A DNA stretch of 64,000 bases from Eretmocerus hayati. Taxonomy: Eukaryota > Arthropoda > Insecta > Hymenoptera > Aphelinidae. A program made the translations under genes and the position numbers. The notes under the pieces were generated by a model. The model had not been told where the DNA came from and did no database searches. It worked only from the letters and a program-made list of their open reading frames with translations. Location: contig CM056742.1 of the NCBI GenBank assembly GCA_029851415.1, positions 88,278,748 through 88,342,747 of the forward strand. The letters run 5' to 3'. Position 1 is the first letter of the stretch; every line of letters starts with the position of its first letter. Below are positions 10,425-21,534 of this stretch, in pieces.

Positions 10425-11925
10425 AAAGGACCCCGCTCCGAGAGATAGGATTTTGGCTTTCGGTTAATTTTCTCGGGGAAGAAATATGTTGTCAAGCACA
10501 AAATTCTGAACAAAAAGTTCAATGGGATCGAAGACGGAAAATGGCTAGTTTTTTCAGTATGAATCAAATAAATACCAATGAATGGGAGGTTATGAGGTTA
10601 TCTAGAACAACAACAAAGGCTTGTCTGCAGCGTTCGAATTTGAATTGAAAATTTACAATTTGAGTGTGATGTAGCTAAAAGGTCATCACTTTCGTAATTG
10701 TAACATTTTATCTGAAACCTTCGATACAAGAAGCAAATAAATGCATGCAAAAAAAGTGATAATGCGCGATTGACAAAGAAATCATAACGGCTTGTATTCT
10801 CAACAATTACATTTCATTTCAATCAATGTAGCAGCTAACGCTGGAGCTGGATCATGAGGCTGTGCTGACTCGATGCAACGAGTACATGATCTTGAGAGCC
10901 CAGATATGGGGCCGGATCGGCTTTTTGACATCAACATCATCGCATAGCATGAGGTTCGCGCTTTGAATAGTTGATAAAAGGTGTCCGATAGTGCATGGCT
11001 GCAATCAAATTATATGGAATGAATCAAAATTAATCTTGGATCGCGTGAGACTAGTGTCTGCCGAATATTTCGAGGATATGGAGATCGAATCTCATATTGC
11101 CGTATCTCGAGATCATATCGCGTAAGAGGCTGCGGGGTCGAGAGCAAGCGACTATCGAAATCGAGCTCGAAAAGTCGAGTGGAGGCTGTTTTTGAGGTAT
11201 TTCAAGGTCGCTGAACACGAATATGACATTGCCTTGCCTCCTAATCGTGTTGCGTGGGCGGCTGCGGGGGCGGAGGCGCGAATTGACCAAGATCGAAGCT
11301 CGAGACTTGAGTAAGGGTGTTTTTGGGGTATTTTGGGGTCGCTAAGCACGAATTTGAGATCACCCAGCCTCCAAGTCATATTGCGTGGGCGGTTGGGGGG
11401 GGGGTCGAGTAGAGGCACAAATTGACGAAGATTGGAGTTTGAGAGTTGAGTAGGGGTTGTTTTTGGAGTATTCTGGCATCGCTAAGCACGTGTTTCAGAT
11501 TACACAGCTCCCGAATCGTGTTGAATGGGTGGCTGCAAGAGCAAGGGCGCGTGTTGAACTAGATAAAACTGGAAGAGCCGGCGGGGGGGGGGTCCTTGAA
11601 ATCTCGAGATCACTGGACACAAATCTCAGATCACCCAGCCTCAGAACCGTATTGCGTGGGTGGCTGTGATGGTGAATTCGATGTCATTTCCTGACAATGA
11701 TCATTTCCTGAGATAGAATCTGACCAGGATTGTAAGCCGAATTAAGGCATCGAGACCACGAGCATACGCCAAGTATCTCCATTGACCGATGGGTCGAGCG
11801 ATATCCTGTTGATCGGAATTCCGAATCGCTAGGCATGTAATCACAATTCTCGATCACGGAATAGGCCACAAATAGTTTCAGGCGTGAATCTGCGAGAAAG
11901 TGGTGACTGCCAGGAGATTTGACCG

Positions 11926-13769
11926 TTAAATCTCCATTCTGCCCATCTCCACAAGCAGGATCTGATTGGATGTACCGAGAGGCACAATGACTAAATAACG
12001 CCCAGAATCACCACCTGATCCAATAGCCTAAGGATCGGAAGATATTGCAGGACGTGCGATTCTGAAATCTTAGCTCTGTGGCAAAAAACTCAAGAATCTA
12101 CCCGACTCTTTCTCAAGATTTTTGTTCACACGCTGAGATTTCAGGATCACACTCCCTAAAACACCACATGATCAAGCTGCTTTGAAATCGTGCTCTGGCC
12201 ACGGTCGTTGTATTGCAGTCATGCTCCTCGCAGGATCAGATGATACTCCCTGTGAAATCGGCCAGAATAGTGAATCAGCTCTCAAATCTCCTTGCAGTCA
12301 CCGCCCTCCCATAGATTCACGCCCGAAAAGATTCGTAGTCCATACCAATATCAAGAATTGTGATCTCATAGCTAGAGGATCGTAGTTTCAATCCCTAGAA
12401 AATTGCTCGATCTTTGGTCCACCAAACACACTCGGCTCAGTCTCGAGGTATGGTGACAGATAACAGGTTTATTCGAATATGCTGGTCGGAGCGCTCCGAA
12501 CTCTGGGATCTCTTCCTCTCTCTCTCTCACTCTTTGCGTTTGAAAAGAGAGAATCGGGGGTTAACTTAATCAGGTGAATTTAATGTGAGTCTTCCCACGA
12601 CTTGGGATCAGATTTCATCCGTGGGGATGTCCAGATTCAGCAAAGGAACACTCGAATCTCGTACCCGTCAGTATCGAGTAGTAGATTCACGTCCGCCAAT
12701 GTATTCGAATCGAATCCTTCTCGAGATTTTCGACCACATAGCTAGGATTTCAGAATCGGACGTCCGAGGTTATCTCGCGATCCCTAGGCTATTGGATCAC
12801 GTGTTGGTTCTGGGCCGTTGTATGGTCACCATGCTTCTTGATACATGAGATCAGATTCTGCTTGTAAAGATGGCCAGGATAGAGATTTAATGCTGGAATC
12901 TCCTTGCAGTCAACAGCTTTTCCTAGATTCACTCCCGAAAAGATTTGTAGTCCATTCCGTTATCAATAATTGTGATCACATAGCTAGAGGATCGTAGTTC
13001 CCGTGCCCAGAATATTGCTCGAATTTTCGGCCACTGAACGCACTATGCTTAGGTTCGTGGTAAGGTGACCGGATAACGAAAGACATCCCACTACTTGAGA
13101 TCAGATTTCACCCGTGGGGATGTCCAGATTCAGCAAGAGAAAACTCAAATCTCCTAACCGTTACTATCGAGAAGTAGATTCACGCCCGTAAATCTATGAG
13201 AATAGGCTCCTCCTCGAGATTTATGATCACAGAGTTAAGATTTCATAATCGCACGTCCTGGGATATCTCCTGATCCCTAGGCTATTGGATCATGTAATAG
13301 TTCTGGGTGGTTGTATGGTCACCATGCTTCTCGGTACATGAGATCAGATTTCGCTTGTGAAAACAGTCAAAATAGAGATCTAACGCTTGAATCTTTTTGC
13401 AGTCATCACCCTCTCGTAGATTTTCGCCCGCAACGATTTGTAGTCCATTTCGTCATTGAGGATTATGATCACATAGCTAGAGGATCAGAGTTCGAATCCC
13501 TAGGATATTGCACGGTGCTCCATCCCACAAACACAGTTAGCTTCGGCTCGTGGTATGCGTGATTTTTGCCCGTCAATATATGAGAATCAACTGCTTTTTA
13601 AGATTTCCGGTTACAGAGCTGAGATTTCAGTATCACACTCCCTAAGTCATTACCCAATCCCGCTGCTATCACATCACGCTCTGGTCATGGTCGTTGTGAA
13701 GTGGTCATGCTTCGCGCATGATGAGATGAGACTCCGCCTGGAAAATTGGCCAGAATAGATTCAGCTCTT
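11926..13769. repeat. Central ~245/490-bp repeats of the foldback element
   Basis: The landmark AGATTCACGCCCG or a variant recurs near 12310, 12685, 12925, 13175, 13420 (variant) and 13800. Alternate units are more alike (12925 with 13420; 12685 with 13175), giving a higher-order period of about 490 bp. The phrase GATCACATAGCTAGAGGATC is shared between units. There is no coding potential beyond short ORFs. Confidence 0.72.
12465..12582. mobile_element. Degraded relative of the 33955 MITE
   Basis: AGGTTTATTCGA, CGGAGCGCTCCGAACTCT and the CTCTCTCTCTC centre match the MITE at 33955-34088, but the right arm is eroded. It lies in the centre of the foldback element and was probably inserted there or captured. 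Confidence 0.6.
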
Positions 13770-15268
13770 GAATCTCCTTGCAGTCACCACTCTCTCGCAG
13801 ATTCACGCCTGAAACTATTTGTGGCCTATGCCGTGATCGAAAATTGTGATGACATACCTAGTGAATCGGAATTCCGATCAACAGGACATCACTCGACCCC
13901 TCGGTCAATGGAGATACTTGGCGTATGCTCGTGGTCTCGATGCCTTAATTCGGCTTACAATCCTGGTCAGATTCTATCTCAGGAAATGATCATTGTCAGG
14001 AAATGACATCGAATTCACCATCACAGCCACCCACGCAATACGGTTCTGAGGCTGAGTGATCTGAGATTTGTGTCCAGTGATCTCGAGATTTCAAGGACCC
14101 CCCCCCCGCCGGCTCTTCCAGTTTTATCTAGTTCAAGACGCGTCCTTGCTCTTGCAGCCACCCATTCAACACGATTCGGGACCTGTGTGATCTGAAATAC
14201 GTGCTTAGCAATGCCAAAATACTCCAAAAACAACCCCTACTCAACTCTCAAACTCCAATCTTGGTCAATTTATGCCTCTATTCGACCTCCCCCCCCCCAA
14301 CCGCCCACGCAACATGACTTGGAGGCTGGGCGATCTCAAATTCGTGCTTAGCGACCCCAAAATACCCCAAAAACACCCTTACTCAAGTCTCGAGCTTCGA
14401 TCTTGGTCAATTCGCGCCTCCGCCCCCGCAGCCGCCCACGAAACACGATTAGGAGGCAAGGCAATGTCATATTCGTGTTCAGCGACCTTGAAATACCTCA
14501 AAAACAGCCTCCACTCGACTTTTGGAGCTCGATTTTGATAGTCGCTTGCTCTCGACCCCGCAGCCTCTTACGCGATATGATCTCGAGATACGGCAATATG
14601 AGATTCGATCTCCATATCCTCGAAATATTCGGCAGACACTAGTCTCACGCGATCCAAGATTAATTTTGATTCATTCCATATAATTTGATTGAAGCCATGC
14701 ACTATCGGACACCTTTTATCAACTATTCAAAGCGCGAGCCTCATGCTATGCGATGATGTTGATGTCAAAAAGCCGATCCGGCCCCATATCTGGGCTCTCA
14801 AGATCATGTACTCGTTGCATCGAGTCAGCACAGCCTTATGATCCAGCTCCAGCGTTAGCTACTACATTGATTGAAATGAAATGTAATTGTTGAGAATACA
14901 AGCCGTTATGATTTCTTTGTCAATCGCGCATTATCACTTTTTTTGCATGCATTTATTTGCTTCTTGTATCGAAGGTTTCAGATAAAATGTTTCAATTACG
15001 AAAGTGATGACCTTTTAGCTACATCACACTCAAATTGTACATTTTCAATTCAACTTCGAACGCTGCAGACAAGCCTTTGTTGTTGTTCTAGATAACCTCA
15101 TAACCTCCCATTCATTGGTATTTATTTGATTTATACTGAAAAAACTAGCCATTTACCGTCTTCGAGCCCATTGAACTTTTTGTTCAGAATTTTGTGCTTG
15201 ACAACATATTTCTTCCCCGAGAAAATTAACCGAAAGCCAAAATCCTATCTCTCGGAGCGGGGTCCTTT

Positions 15269-16315
15269 GGAGATCATCCGCATAAAATAGATGATGTTCC
15301 GACTTTCCGTCTAGCAAGCCAGCCAGGTCATTCACATACAAGCTGAAGAGGAGAGGCCCAAGGACGGATCCCTGTGGAACACCCAGATTCGTTCCGAGCC
15401 AATCAGATTTGCCTACTTTAGAAGTGATTTGATGGGTGCGACACTGTAAATATGATTTTATCCACAGGATCGCCGATTTTGAGAAGCCAAGATGTCGTAG
15501 CTTCCTCAACAGCTCGGATGATGAGATTGTGTCAAAAGCTTTGCTAAAATCGAATAGTAGGAGCAGAGTGATCTTCTTTCTGTCTATACCTACTCTGATG
15601 TCATCGGTCAATTTCAACAAAGCTGTCTGGGTGCTGTGGTGTTGCCTAAAACCAGTCTGGAAACGATCAAGTATCTTCTCGATTTTCAAATACTCCGCGA
15701 TTTGGTCATGCGCGATTTTTTCCAGAACCTTGGAGAGAAAGCAAGCAGTGCTATGGGACGGAAGTCCGAGACCGTTGATGGAGCAGCAGTCTTCTTTAGT
15801 GCAATCAGCTGCGCTTGCTTCCAAGCCTCAGGATAATGCCATGAGCAAAAGAGGAGTTTGGAATATGTACAATAAGATCACCAATGGCCGGGAGAGCTTT
15901 TGCGATCACGCTTTGGGGTATTCCATCCGCTCCACGGGCCTATGAGGAGAAATGTTTGATAGCAAGGACTACATCACTACAATTTGTCGGCTTAAATTTA
16001 AACCCCTCCTCCGGTGCCGAGTCAATATCGTCTATTGCTCCATCAATATTTTCGTGGGGCGAAACGGAAACTCACGCAAAATGTGCGTTCAACTCATCCG
16101 GTGTGAAGCCATGAAGTTCCTCCTCTTTGCTCTTAGGCAAGAGGCCGAGATTGCGCGTCTCCTTCCAAATGTTCTTCTTCTGATCAAGAGCATCTAGCAA
16201 ATGGGTTTGAATGAAAGAGTTACGCTCTCGTTTAATGCGCAAGTCGACCTCTTCGCTAAGCCGAAAGTATTCATTTTGAAGTTCAGGACACTTGCGCTGG
16301 TTACGTTGAATCGGA
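15269..16315 (-). pseudogene. E1 reverse transcriptase N-terminal half, broken
   Basis: The minus strand encodes, in order, the linker (LGLLPKSKEEELHGFTPDEL, about 16072-16200), the fingers-palm region (HHSTQTALLKLTDDI and LFDFSKAFDTI) and the GVPQGSVLGPLLF box. It ends with the catalytic FYADDLQ at about 15275-15300, adjacent to the foldback insertion. Frameshifts separate the linker from the RT ORF (15153-15824). That ORF's last residues are encoded by the inserted element. Confidence 0.88.
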
Positions 16316-16320
16316 ACGGA

Positions 16321-17232
16321 ATATGATGGACTGAAGAGGGAAGGAAGAAGAGAGAAGAGAGGAGATCGAAGATCGAAGGAAGAAGAGAGATCAAAGAAAA
16401 GAAGAAAGAAGAATGAAGAATGAAGAGATGGAAGGAGATCGAAGAAAGGGTAACAACACCTGCGAGTCGTGAGAAGAGAGACGCTCGATCCTGAGCACAA
16501 GACGCCGCCAGCTCTGAAGTAATGCTCACGTGGTGCCGGGGCCGGATTTGTAAGTTGGTGGATCTCTCCCTTGTCCAATGGCCGGCGCCAACGGAGAAGG
16601 AAGAGAGGGTTTACCCGGTTCGGATGGCCGTATGAATGCGGATTCCAGCCCAGGACTGTTGGGGAGGTGCTGGCCAGCCGTGTTTGGCTGACCGGTGCCT
16701 TTCCTTCGTACGTCGCAGCGTATTCACCCTACAACCACCTTGAAAAAAAAAAAAAAAAAAAAAAGAGAGAAGAGGTGCAAATGGTTCCAGGAGGAATATG
16801 ATGGACTGAAGAGGGAAGGAAGAAGAGGGGAGAGAGAAGATCGAAGATCGAAGATCGAAGAAAGAAGAGAGATCGAAGAAAGAAGAATGAAGAATGAAGA
16901 GATGGAAGAAGATCGAAGAAAGGGAAACAACACCTGCGAGTCGTGAGAAGAGAGACGCTCGATCCTGAGCACGAGACGCCGCCAGCCCGGAAGTAATGCT
17001 CACGCGGTGCCGGGGCCGGATTGGTAAGTTGTCGGATCTCTCCCTTGTCCAATGACCGGCGCCAACGGAGAAGGAAGAGAGGATTTACCCGGTTCGGATG
17101 GCCGTATCGATGCGGATTCCAGCCCGGGACTGTTGAGGAGGTGCTGGCCAGCCGTGTTTGGCTGACCGGTGCCTTTCCTTCGTACGTCGCAGCGTATTTG
17201 CCCTACAACCACCTTAAAAAAAAGAAAAAAAA
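16321..17232 (+). repeat. Tandem ~435-bp unit with poly-A end, two copies
   Basis: ATATGATGGACTGAAGAGGG starts at 16321 and again at 16796, 475 bp apart. Each copy runs through a GAAGA-rich part and a GC-rich part, ending in ACCACCTT plus poly-A (16741-16763; 17216-17232 interrupted). A ~32-bp linker separates the copies. The poly-A end and GGTTCGGATGGCC (a loose B-box resemblance) suggest a SINE-like retroposon. Equally, read on the minus strand it could be a 5' UTR of another element. Confidence 0.6.
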
Positions 17233-17254
17233 AGAGAGAGAGAGGGAGAGAGAG
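17233..17254. repeat. (GA)n tract at the 3' end of E2
   Basis: A short interrupted GA run between the poly-A of the tandem unit and the (ATTG)n tail of E2. Confidence 0.85.
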
Positions 17255-17637
17255 ATTGATTGATTGAAAAAGTATTCATTCTGCCTAGGTCTTGATAGAC
17301 CGTAAGGCAAATGGAAAACCCCAGAGGTTCACATGGTAGAGGTTTACAATGTTTCACATAAATTATTGATAGAAAATATTATTTCATGAGAAAATACCGA
17401 CTAACACGAATATGGCTTAAGAAGTACAAACGGATGAGTTCAGTATTTACATTAACATATCATTCAAGTTTGAGGTGTGTCTCAACAATGAAAATCATAA
17501 ATATTATGAATTATTAATATTATAAATGTCACAAGCACATCGTAATGGACTAGAGACTTTATCAAATCAAAAATGTCGCACATTTAGGTATACCATTGTA
17601 AACAATATATTCGCACACACATTTAGACACTTGCCGA

Positions 17638-20526
17638 TCAAGCAAGTCCCTCTTCTTCACAAAAATACTCAAATAGGGTGGATTTAAAAGATTCCAGAGA
17701 GCTCAACATCCGAATACTTTGAGGGATCTTCTCCCAGGTCAGTTTAGCCTGCACTGAGAAAGATCCTCCATAAGTAGTAGTGCGCGTATTTGGAATACGT
17801 AATTGTGGTGTCTGATTTCTGGCAGAACGACGCAAATCGTTTTCTATCGGAAAAAGATCCAAAAGATAATCAGGTTTTGATGTCGTGAAGATTTTATACA
17901 TCATAACACCAAGGAAGTATTAACGTCGCGACTTGAGCGATATCCAACGTAATTTCTCATAAAAAGACTTGAGAGCTGCGTCACGCCTTGAGTGAAAAAT
18001 AAATCGTACGCACATGTTATAGAGTCTCTGTAATTTAGTTTCGAGGTAACCTGACATATCGTTATATATGAGACAAGCATAATCAAAATAAGGGGTGACT
18101 AAGGCACTCACAAGCAAACGCTTAACTTCAGGTGACAAGGAGTGGCTTTTATATCGAAGAGTATGCATCACGCCATGAACTCTCGAGTAAATTCCTGCTA
18201 CGTGGGAATTCCAAGACAAATCTTGCGTGAAAATGACTCCGAGATTTTTTACTGTACTCTGTAATGGCACTGATATTCCATCGACAATTATTTCCGGTAA
18301 AGAATCCAAATCGAGTCCCATATGGTACTGGACAGAAGCATAAAGTATTGCTTTTGTTTTCTGGAGATTCAATTTCAGCCCATGCGCTTGCGCCCAAGCG
18401 ACAATTCGACTTATATCTTCGTTAACCAGTCTGATGATATTTGGAAGATCAGATGGCTTGCATTGAATATAAATTTGGAGATCATTTGCAAATAGCAAGC
18501 CCTTACAATATTTTAAGATAGATAAAATGCTATCGATGAAAATGAGGAATATGATCGGTCCTGCTTTTGACCCTTGAGGAACGCCGGATGTATTGGGCAT
18601 GTATCCTGATAATTCGTTGGATTCATCGATTACTGCTTGAGAACGTTTTTTCAGATATGAGTGGAACCATTTTAAGGCTTCACTAGAGAAGTTTAGCTCT
18701 CCCATCCTCATGAGGAGCTCCTCATGTTTGATACAATCGAAAGCAGATTTAAAATCAAATAGTACTTGTACAGTAGCCAAACCCTTCTTGACCCCAAGAC
18801 GTATATCATCAGAAACTTTTGATAATGCAGTTTGGGTACTATGAGAGGACCGAAAACCAGACTGCCATTTAGACAGGAATTTGTACTCTTCAAGGTGATC
18901 AATGAGCTAATGTGTGATGAGGTTATCGAAGACCTTAGCGAAGTGAGGAATATTTGTGATGGGCCTCGTCTCAGATGGACAAGACGGGGATGGAACTTTA
19001 TTTAAAGGTATAACTAAGGATCTTTCCCACAAGTCAGGGTACTCGCACATTGATATCGATAAATTGAAAAGGTTGGTCAAAAATGGCACTCAAGAGCTAA
19101 AAACCGATTTAAAATATGAAATATTCAGGCCATCGCCCTTTGTCTTTGGTAGACAGTCAATTAATGATTGGTAAACCTGTATTCCATCTATCGGTGCTAA
19201 CGTAAAGAGTGGAGTATCTGATATTGTTGGCGTTTCAATCATAGTTCTAAGTCTTTCTACGGTACAATTTTCATGACAACTAAATATATTAGAATAATGA
19301 CACATTAGCTCATTAGCAGAGAACTTGCTTGAGGGTGACTTGTGGCCACTCCTCATCAACCCAAGATTTTGAAGAATTTTCCAGTAACCAGAACAGTTTT
19401 ACAACTCTTTGAGGGATCGTAAGCAATACTCATTTTTGGCCTTTGCAATTTTACGCTTCAATTCTGCTCGCAACGATCTATATCTACCCATCAGCTCATT
19501 ATTATCAGTCCTCTTTGCAGTTCGATACATTTTATCTCGCAGTTTACACTCATCGCGAAGATCAGTTGTCAGCCACGGATTTTCATGTTTTCGTATAGTG
19601 CGAGTTTTCACTGGCGCATGCTGGTCTAGTAAGTCAGTTGCTAACTTTTGAAATGTTTCTAAGGATTCGTTTACATCTGAGGGCTGCAACAAGTCATGCT
19701 CTACGATAGCTGATTCGAGTTCTTTGGAGAACAACTTTGGATCAAACCGACTGAAGTTTCTGGAAGTAATTTTCCGTGGCTCTTTGATTTGAATGGGTAA
19801 CTTATAATCTATGACAATGTAATCATGACCATGTATGTATGGAGCTTGTGACTTTGAGTGACTCAAAAGTTTAGAAGCAGGATCAAGAATGATAACATCG
19901 ATCCAAGTGTCAAACTCATGAAGATGATGACTCGCCCCTGATGGTACACAGTAAAGAGAGATTTCAGCCAATAACTCGCGCAAATGATTTCCGTAGTAGC
20001 GATTAGATAGCAAATCCGAGTTTAAATCACCAGCGAGAACAAAGTTTCTATATAAATGAGATATTTCCTGGAAGTCTGCGAAAAATTTTGTCAGTACATG
20101 TCCGTTCGGTCGCCGATACAAAGAGCCAATCAGAATTTTCTCATCGCCGGATGTTTTAACTTCAACCAAAAGGTATTCTGTTCCATCAACGTGCTTCAAT
20201 GTAGAAGATCCAACTACTTCATACGATAATCCATCTCGAATATAACAGGCCACCCCGCCACCCTGCATGAACTCACGTTTACCTGTGGACGATTTTAGCC
20301 CACGGTCGTTGCGAACAAGTACAAAATTAGGAACTGAAACCATTGAGTCTTGACATAGAGGAGTGAGCCATGTTTCGGAGACAGAGAGAATATCTACATC
20401 ATGATTTTCGAAAAACAACTTTACATCATCAAAATTTTTCTTGAGAGAAGTAACATCCAATTGCGCAATACGAATAAAAGTGCGGATTGATCTGCTATTA
20501 CGTACAGGATTTGGAACTGGTGCTAG
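17638..20526 (-). pseudogene. E2 ORF2, endonuclease-reverse transcriptase with four in-frame stops
   Basis: The frame begins right after the ORF1 stop and shows FIRIAQLDVTSLKKNF, the usual endonuclease start without a nearby ATG. The AP-endonuclease follows: SVSETWL, a GGGVACYIRDGL stretch, LIGSLYRRP, AGDLNSD and HGHDYIVIDYKL. RT motifs are LFDFKSAFDCI, SGVPQGSKAGPIIF and FANDLQIY, where the catalytic YADD is changed to FAND. The C-terminus ends LESFKSTLFEYFCEEEGLA at 17638. In-frame stops lie at 19399-19401, 19090-19092, 18907-18909 and 17920-17922; at the last, SRR-stop-YF replaces a Glu codon seen in E4. No frameshift is needed anywhere. Confidence 0.9.
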
Positions 20527-20529
20527 TCA
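20523..20529 (-). promoter_or_regulatory. TGACTAG at the ORF1/ORF2 junction, candidate readthrough site
   Basis: On the minus strand ORF1 ends GCG TGA CTA GCA, and the next 22 codons are open and in frame into the endonuclease. TGA-CTAG is the known leaky stop context of alphaviruses and some animal genes. The copy has four further nonsense codons, so function in this copy is unlikely; the site could still be ancestral. Confidence 0.5.
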
Positions 20530-21276
20530 CGCGATATTATCCAAATCCGCTTCAGTCACTATCGGAATACGGTCACTACCATCTTCTTTGCGTACATAAA
20601 ACACACCTTCATGAACCCAAACATATTTATAACCATAGTGCTTGGCACGATCTTTGGCCATCAAGCGAAGATTATGGAGCACATAAGGCAGCATTCCTTG
20701 AAAGAATATCTTAGATTGACTTCCCGCATTCGGAACAATCTTGTCGAATTTTAATCCTCCATAGTCTCGCTTAACTTCGATCACATGGTCACGAATATTA
20801 ACAGATTTAAATTTGAGGACAAATGAATAAAGATCTTCACGCGTCTGAGTGGCAGGCGATGAACTTGCCACATCCACATTACGAGTAGGATTTTTTATCT
20901 TGAATTCGCGGGCCTCAAGGATATCACTATACAAATTCTCAATTTTGAGCTTTTTGAGAATACCTCTGAAGAGAGTATTCAATGGAAGATTACATGACCG
21001 TGGAATACCATTTACTTTTAACTCGGGACATGGCGCACCGGACACGCGAAGTTCTTTGAGCTGATTTAGCTCATCACGGAGCAAGGTATTCTCCTTCTCT
21101 AAACTAATCATTTTCTCAGCTTGCGCATCTATTTGATCCTTGAAGGAATCGAATTTTCCATCCAGATCAGTCAACTTAGAATTAATTGCGGTTGAATTTG
21201 AATTTATAGCGGTGAAAAGCGTTGAGAACTGTTGTGATGGGGTAAAATTCCCCCACCCGTCTGGTAAATCGGTCAT
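20527..21276 (-). CDS. E2 ORF1 protein, coiled coil plus Baculo_FP-like domain
   Basis: A 249-residue protein beginning MTDLPDGWGNF at ATG 21274-21276. Residues ~10-70 form heptad-rich helices (LTDLDGKFDSFKDQIDAQAE, MISLEKENTLLRDELNQL), a probable multimerising coiled coil. The remainder resembles the Baculo_FP (FP25-like) domain known from ORF1 of several non-LTR families. The signature is the C-terminal YKYVWVHEGVFYVRKEDGS followed by IVTEADL. The expected role is RNA binding and RNP assembly. The same frame is open upstream to about 21465 except for one stop just before the ATG region. The ORF ends in TGA at 20527-20529, after which the frame continues directly into ORF2. Confidence 0.85.
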   Translation of the reverse strand: MTDLPDGWGNFTPSQQFSTLFTAINSNSTAINSKLTDLDGKFDSFKDQIDAQAEKMISLEKENTLLRDELNQLKELRVSGAPCPELKVNGIPRSCNLPLNTLFRGILKKLKIENLYSDILEAREFKIKNPTRNVDVASSSPATQTREDLYSFVLKFKSVNIRDHVIEVKRDYGGLKFDKIVPNAGSQSKIFFQGMLPYVLHNLRLMAKDRAKHYGYKYVWVHEGVFYVRKEDGSDRIPIVTEADLDNIA

Positions 21277-21461
21277 GGTTTGAATTTGCCCTGTGCTCTG
21301 ATTTTCAGTAATTTTTCAATCAGCTGATATTAGGCTATCGGAACTGTCATCAGTAGCACATTCCGACAAATCTCTTTGCTCATTATAAGCTTTATCACGA
21401 GCAAGTTCTCTATGACTGAGCGGCGAAGTGGATGTGCTATTACCTAGTAGACTATTTCGGC

Positions 21462-21464
<3 letters not shown>

Positions 21465-21531
<67 letters not shown>
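21465..21531. repeat. (GA)n tract between E2 and E3
   Basis: About 67 bp of pure GA joining the 5' end of E2 to the (ATTG)n tail of E3. Confidence 0.95.

Positions 21532-21534
<3 letters not shown>

Larger units (their letters stand above)
10425..15268. mobile_element. 4.84-kb foldback element with ~1.5-kb arms
   Basis: The ends AAAGGACCCCGCTCC and its complement are flanked by the duplicated hexamer GGAGAT (10419-10424 and 15269-15274). Removing the element restores a continuous RT gene like that of E3. Arms of about 1.5 kb (10425-~11925 and ~13770-15268) are near-identical, with only scattered differences and poly-G length changes. No transposase ORF is seen. The target duplication could be read as up to 9 bp if the terminal Ts belong to it, so superfamily is undecided. 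Confidence 0.88.
9139..16320 (-). mobile_element. Non-LTR retrotransposon E1, 5'-truncated, split by a foldback element
   Basis: The minus-strand element has its 3' end at 9139: (ATTC)n preceded by a stem around GCCCTTGGGC and AATAAAG. It continues to 10424, is interrupted by the foldback element 10425-15268, resumes at 15269 and stops at about 16320 inside the linker between endonuclease and RT. Without the insertion it would be about 2.3 kb. The family is the same as E3 and E6, judged by close protein and 3'-UTR similarity. It fits the CR1-like group of endonuclease-type non-LTR elements; the clade is inference. Confidence 0.85.
17255..21464 (-). mobile_element. Near full-length non-LTR retrotransposon E2
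   Basis: The ~4.2-kb minus-strand element has the order 5' UTR (21277-21464), ORF1 (20527-21276), ORF2 (17638-20526), 3' UTR, stem (GCCTTACGGTCTATC region), (ATTG)n and (TC)n. Its 5' end abuts the (TC)n that follows E3. ORF1 carries a coiled coil and a Baculo_FP-like domain; ORF2 carries AP-endonuclease and RT. Despite five in-frame stops no frameshift is seen over about 1,210 codons, so decay is recent. Confidence 0.9.

Noticed and set aside
10425..15268. Polinton/Maverick element (6-bp duplication, long inverted ends)
   Set aside because: Length is only 4.8 kb, the tips do not start AG, and no polymerase, integrase or capsid ORF is present. The 6-bp duplication could also be read as longer.
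16571..17263. Lys-rich and Ser/Leu-rich ORFs of 70-130 codons
   Set aside because: Produced by the GAAGA-rich and poly-A segments of the tandem unit; the same peptides appear in both copies and in several frames.
20527..21276. A baculovirus FP25 gene integrated in the genome
   Set aside because: The Baculo_FP-like domain here is followed in the same frame by a non-LTR endonuclease-RT, and such domains are known in ORF1 of these elements.
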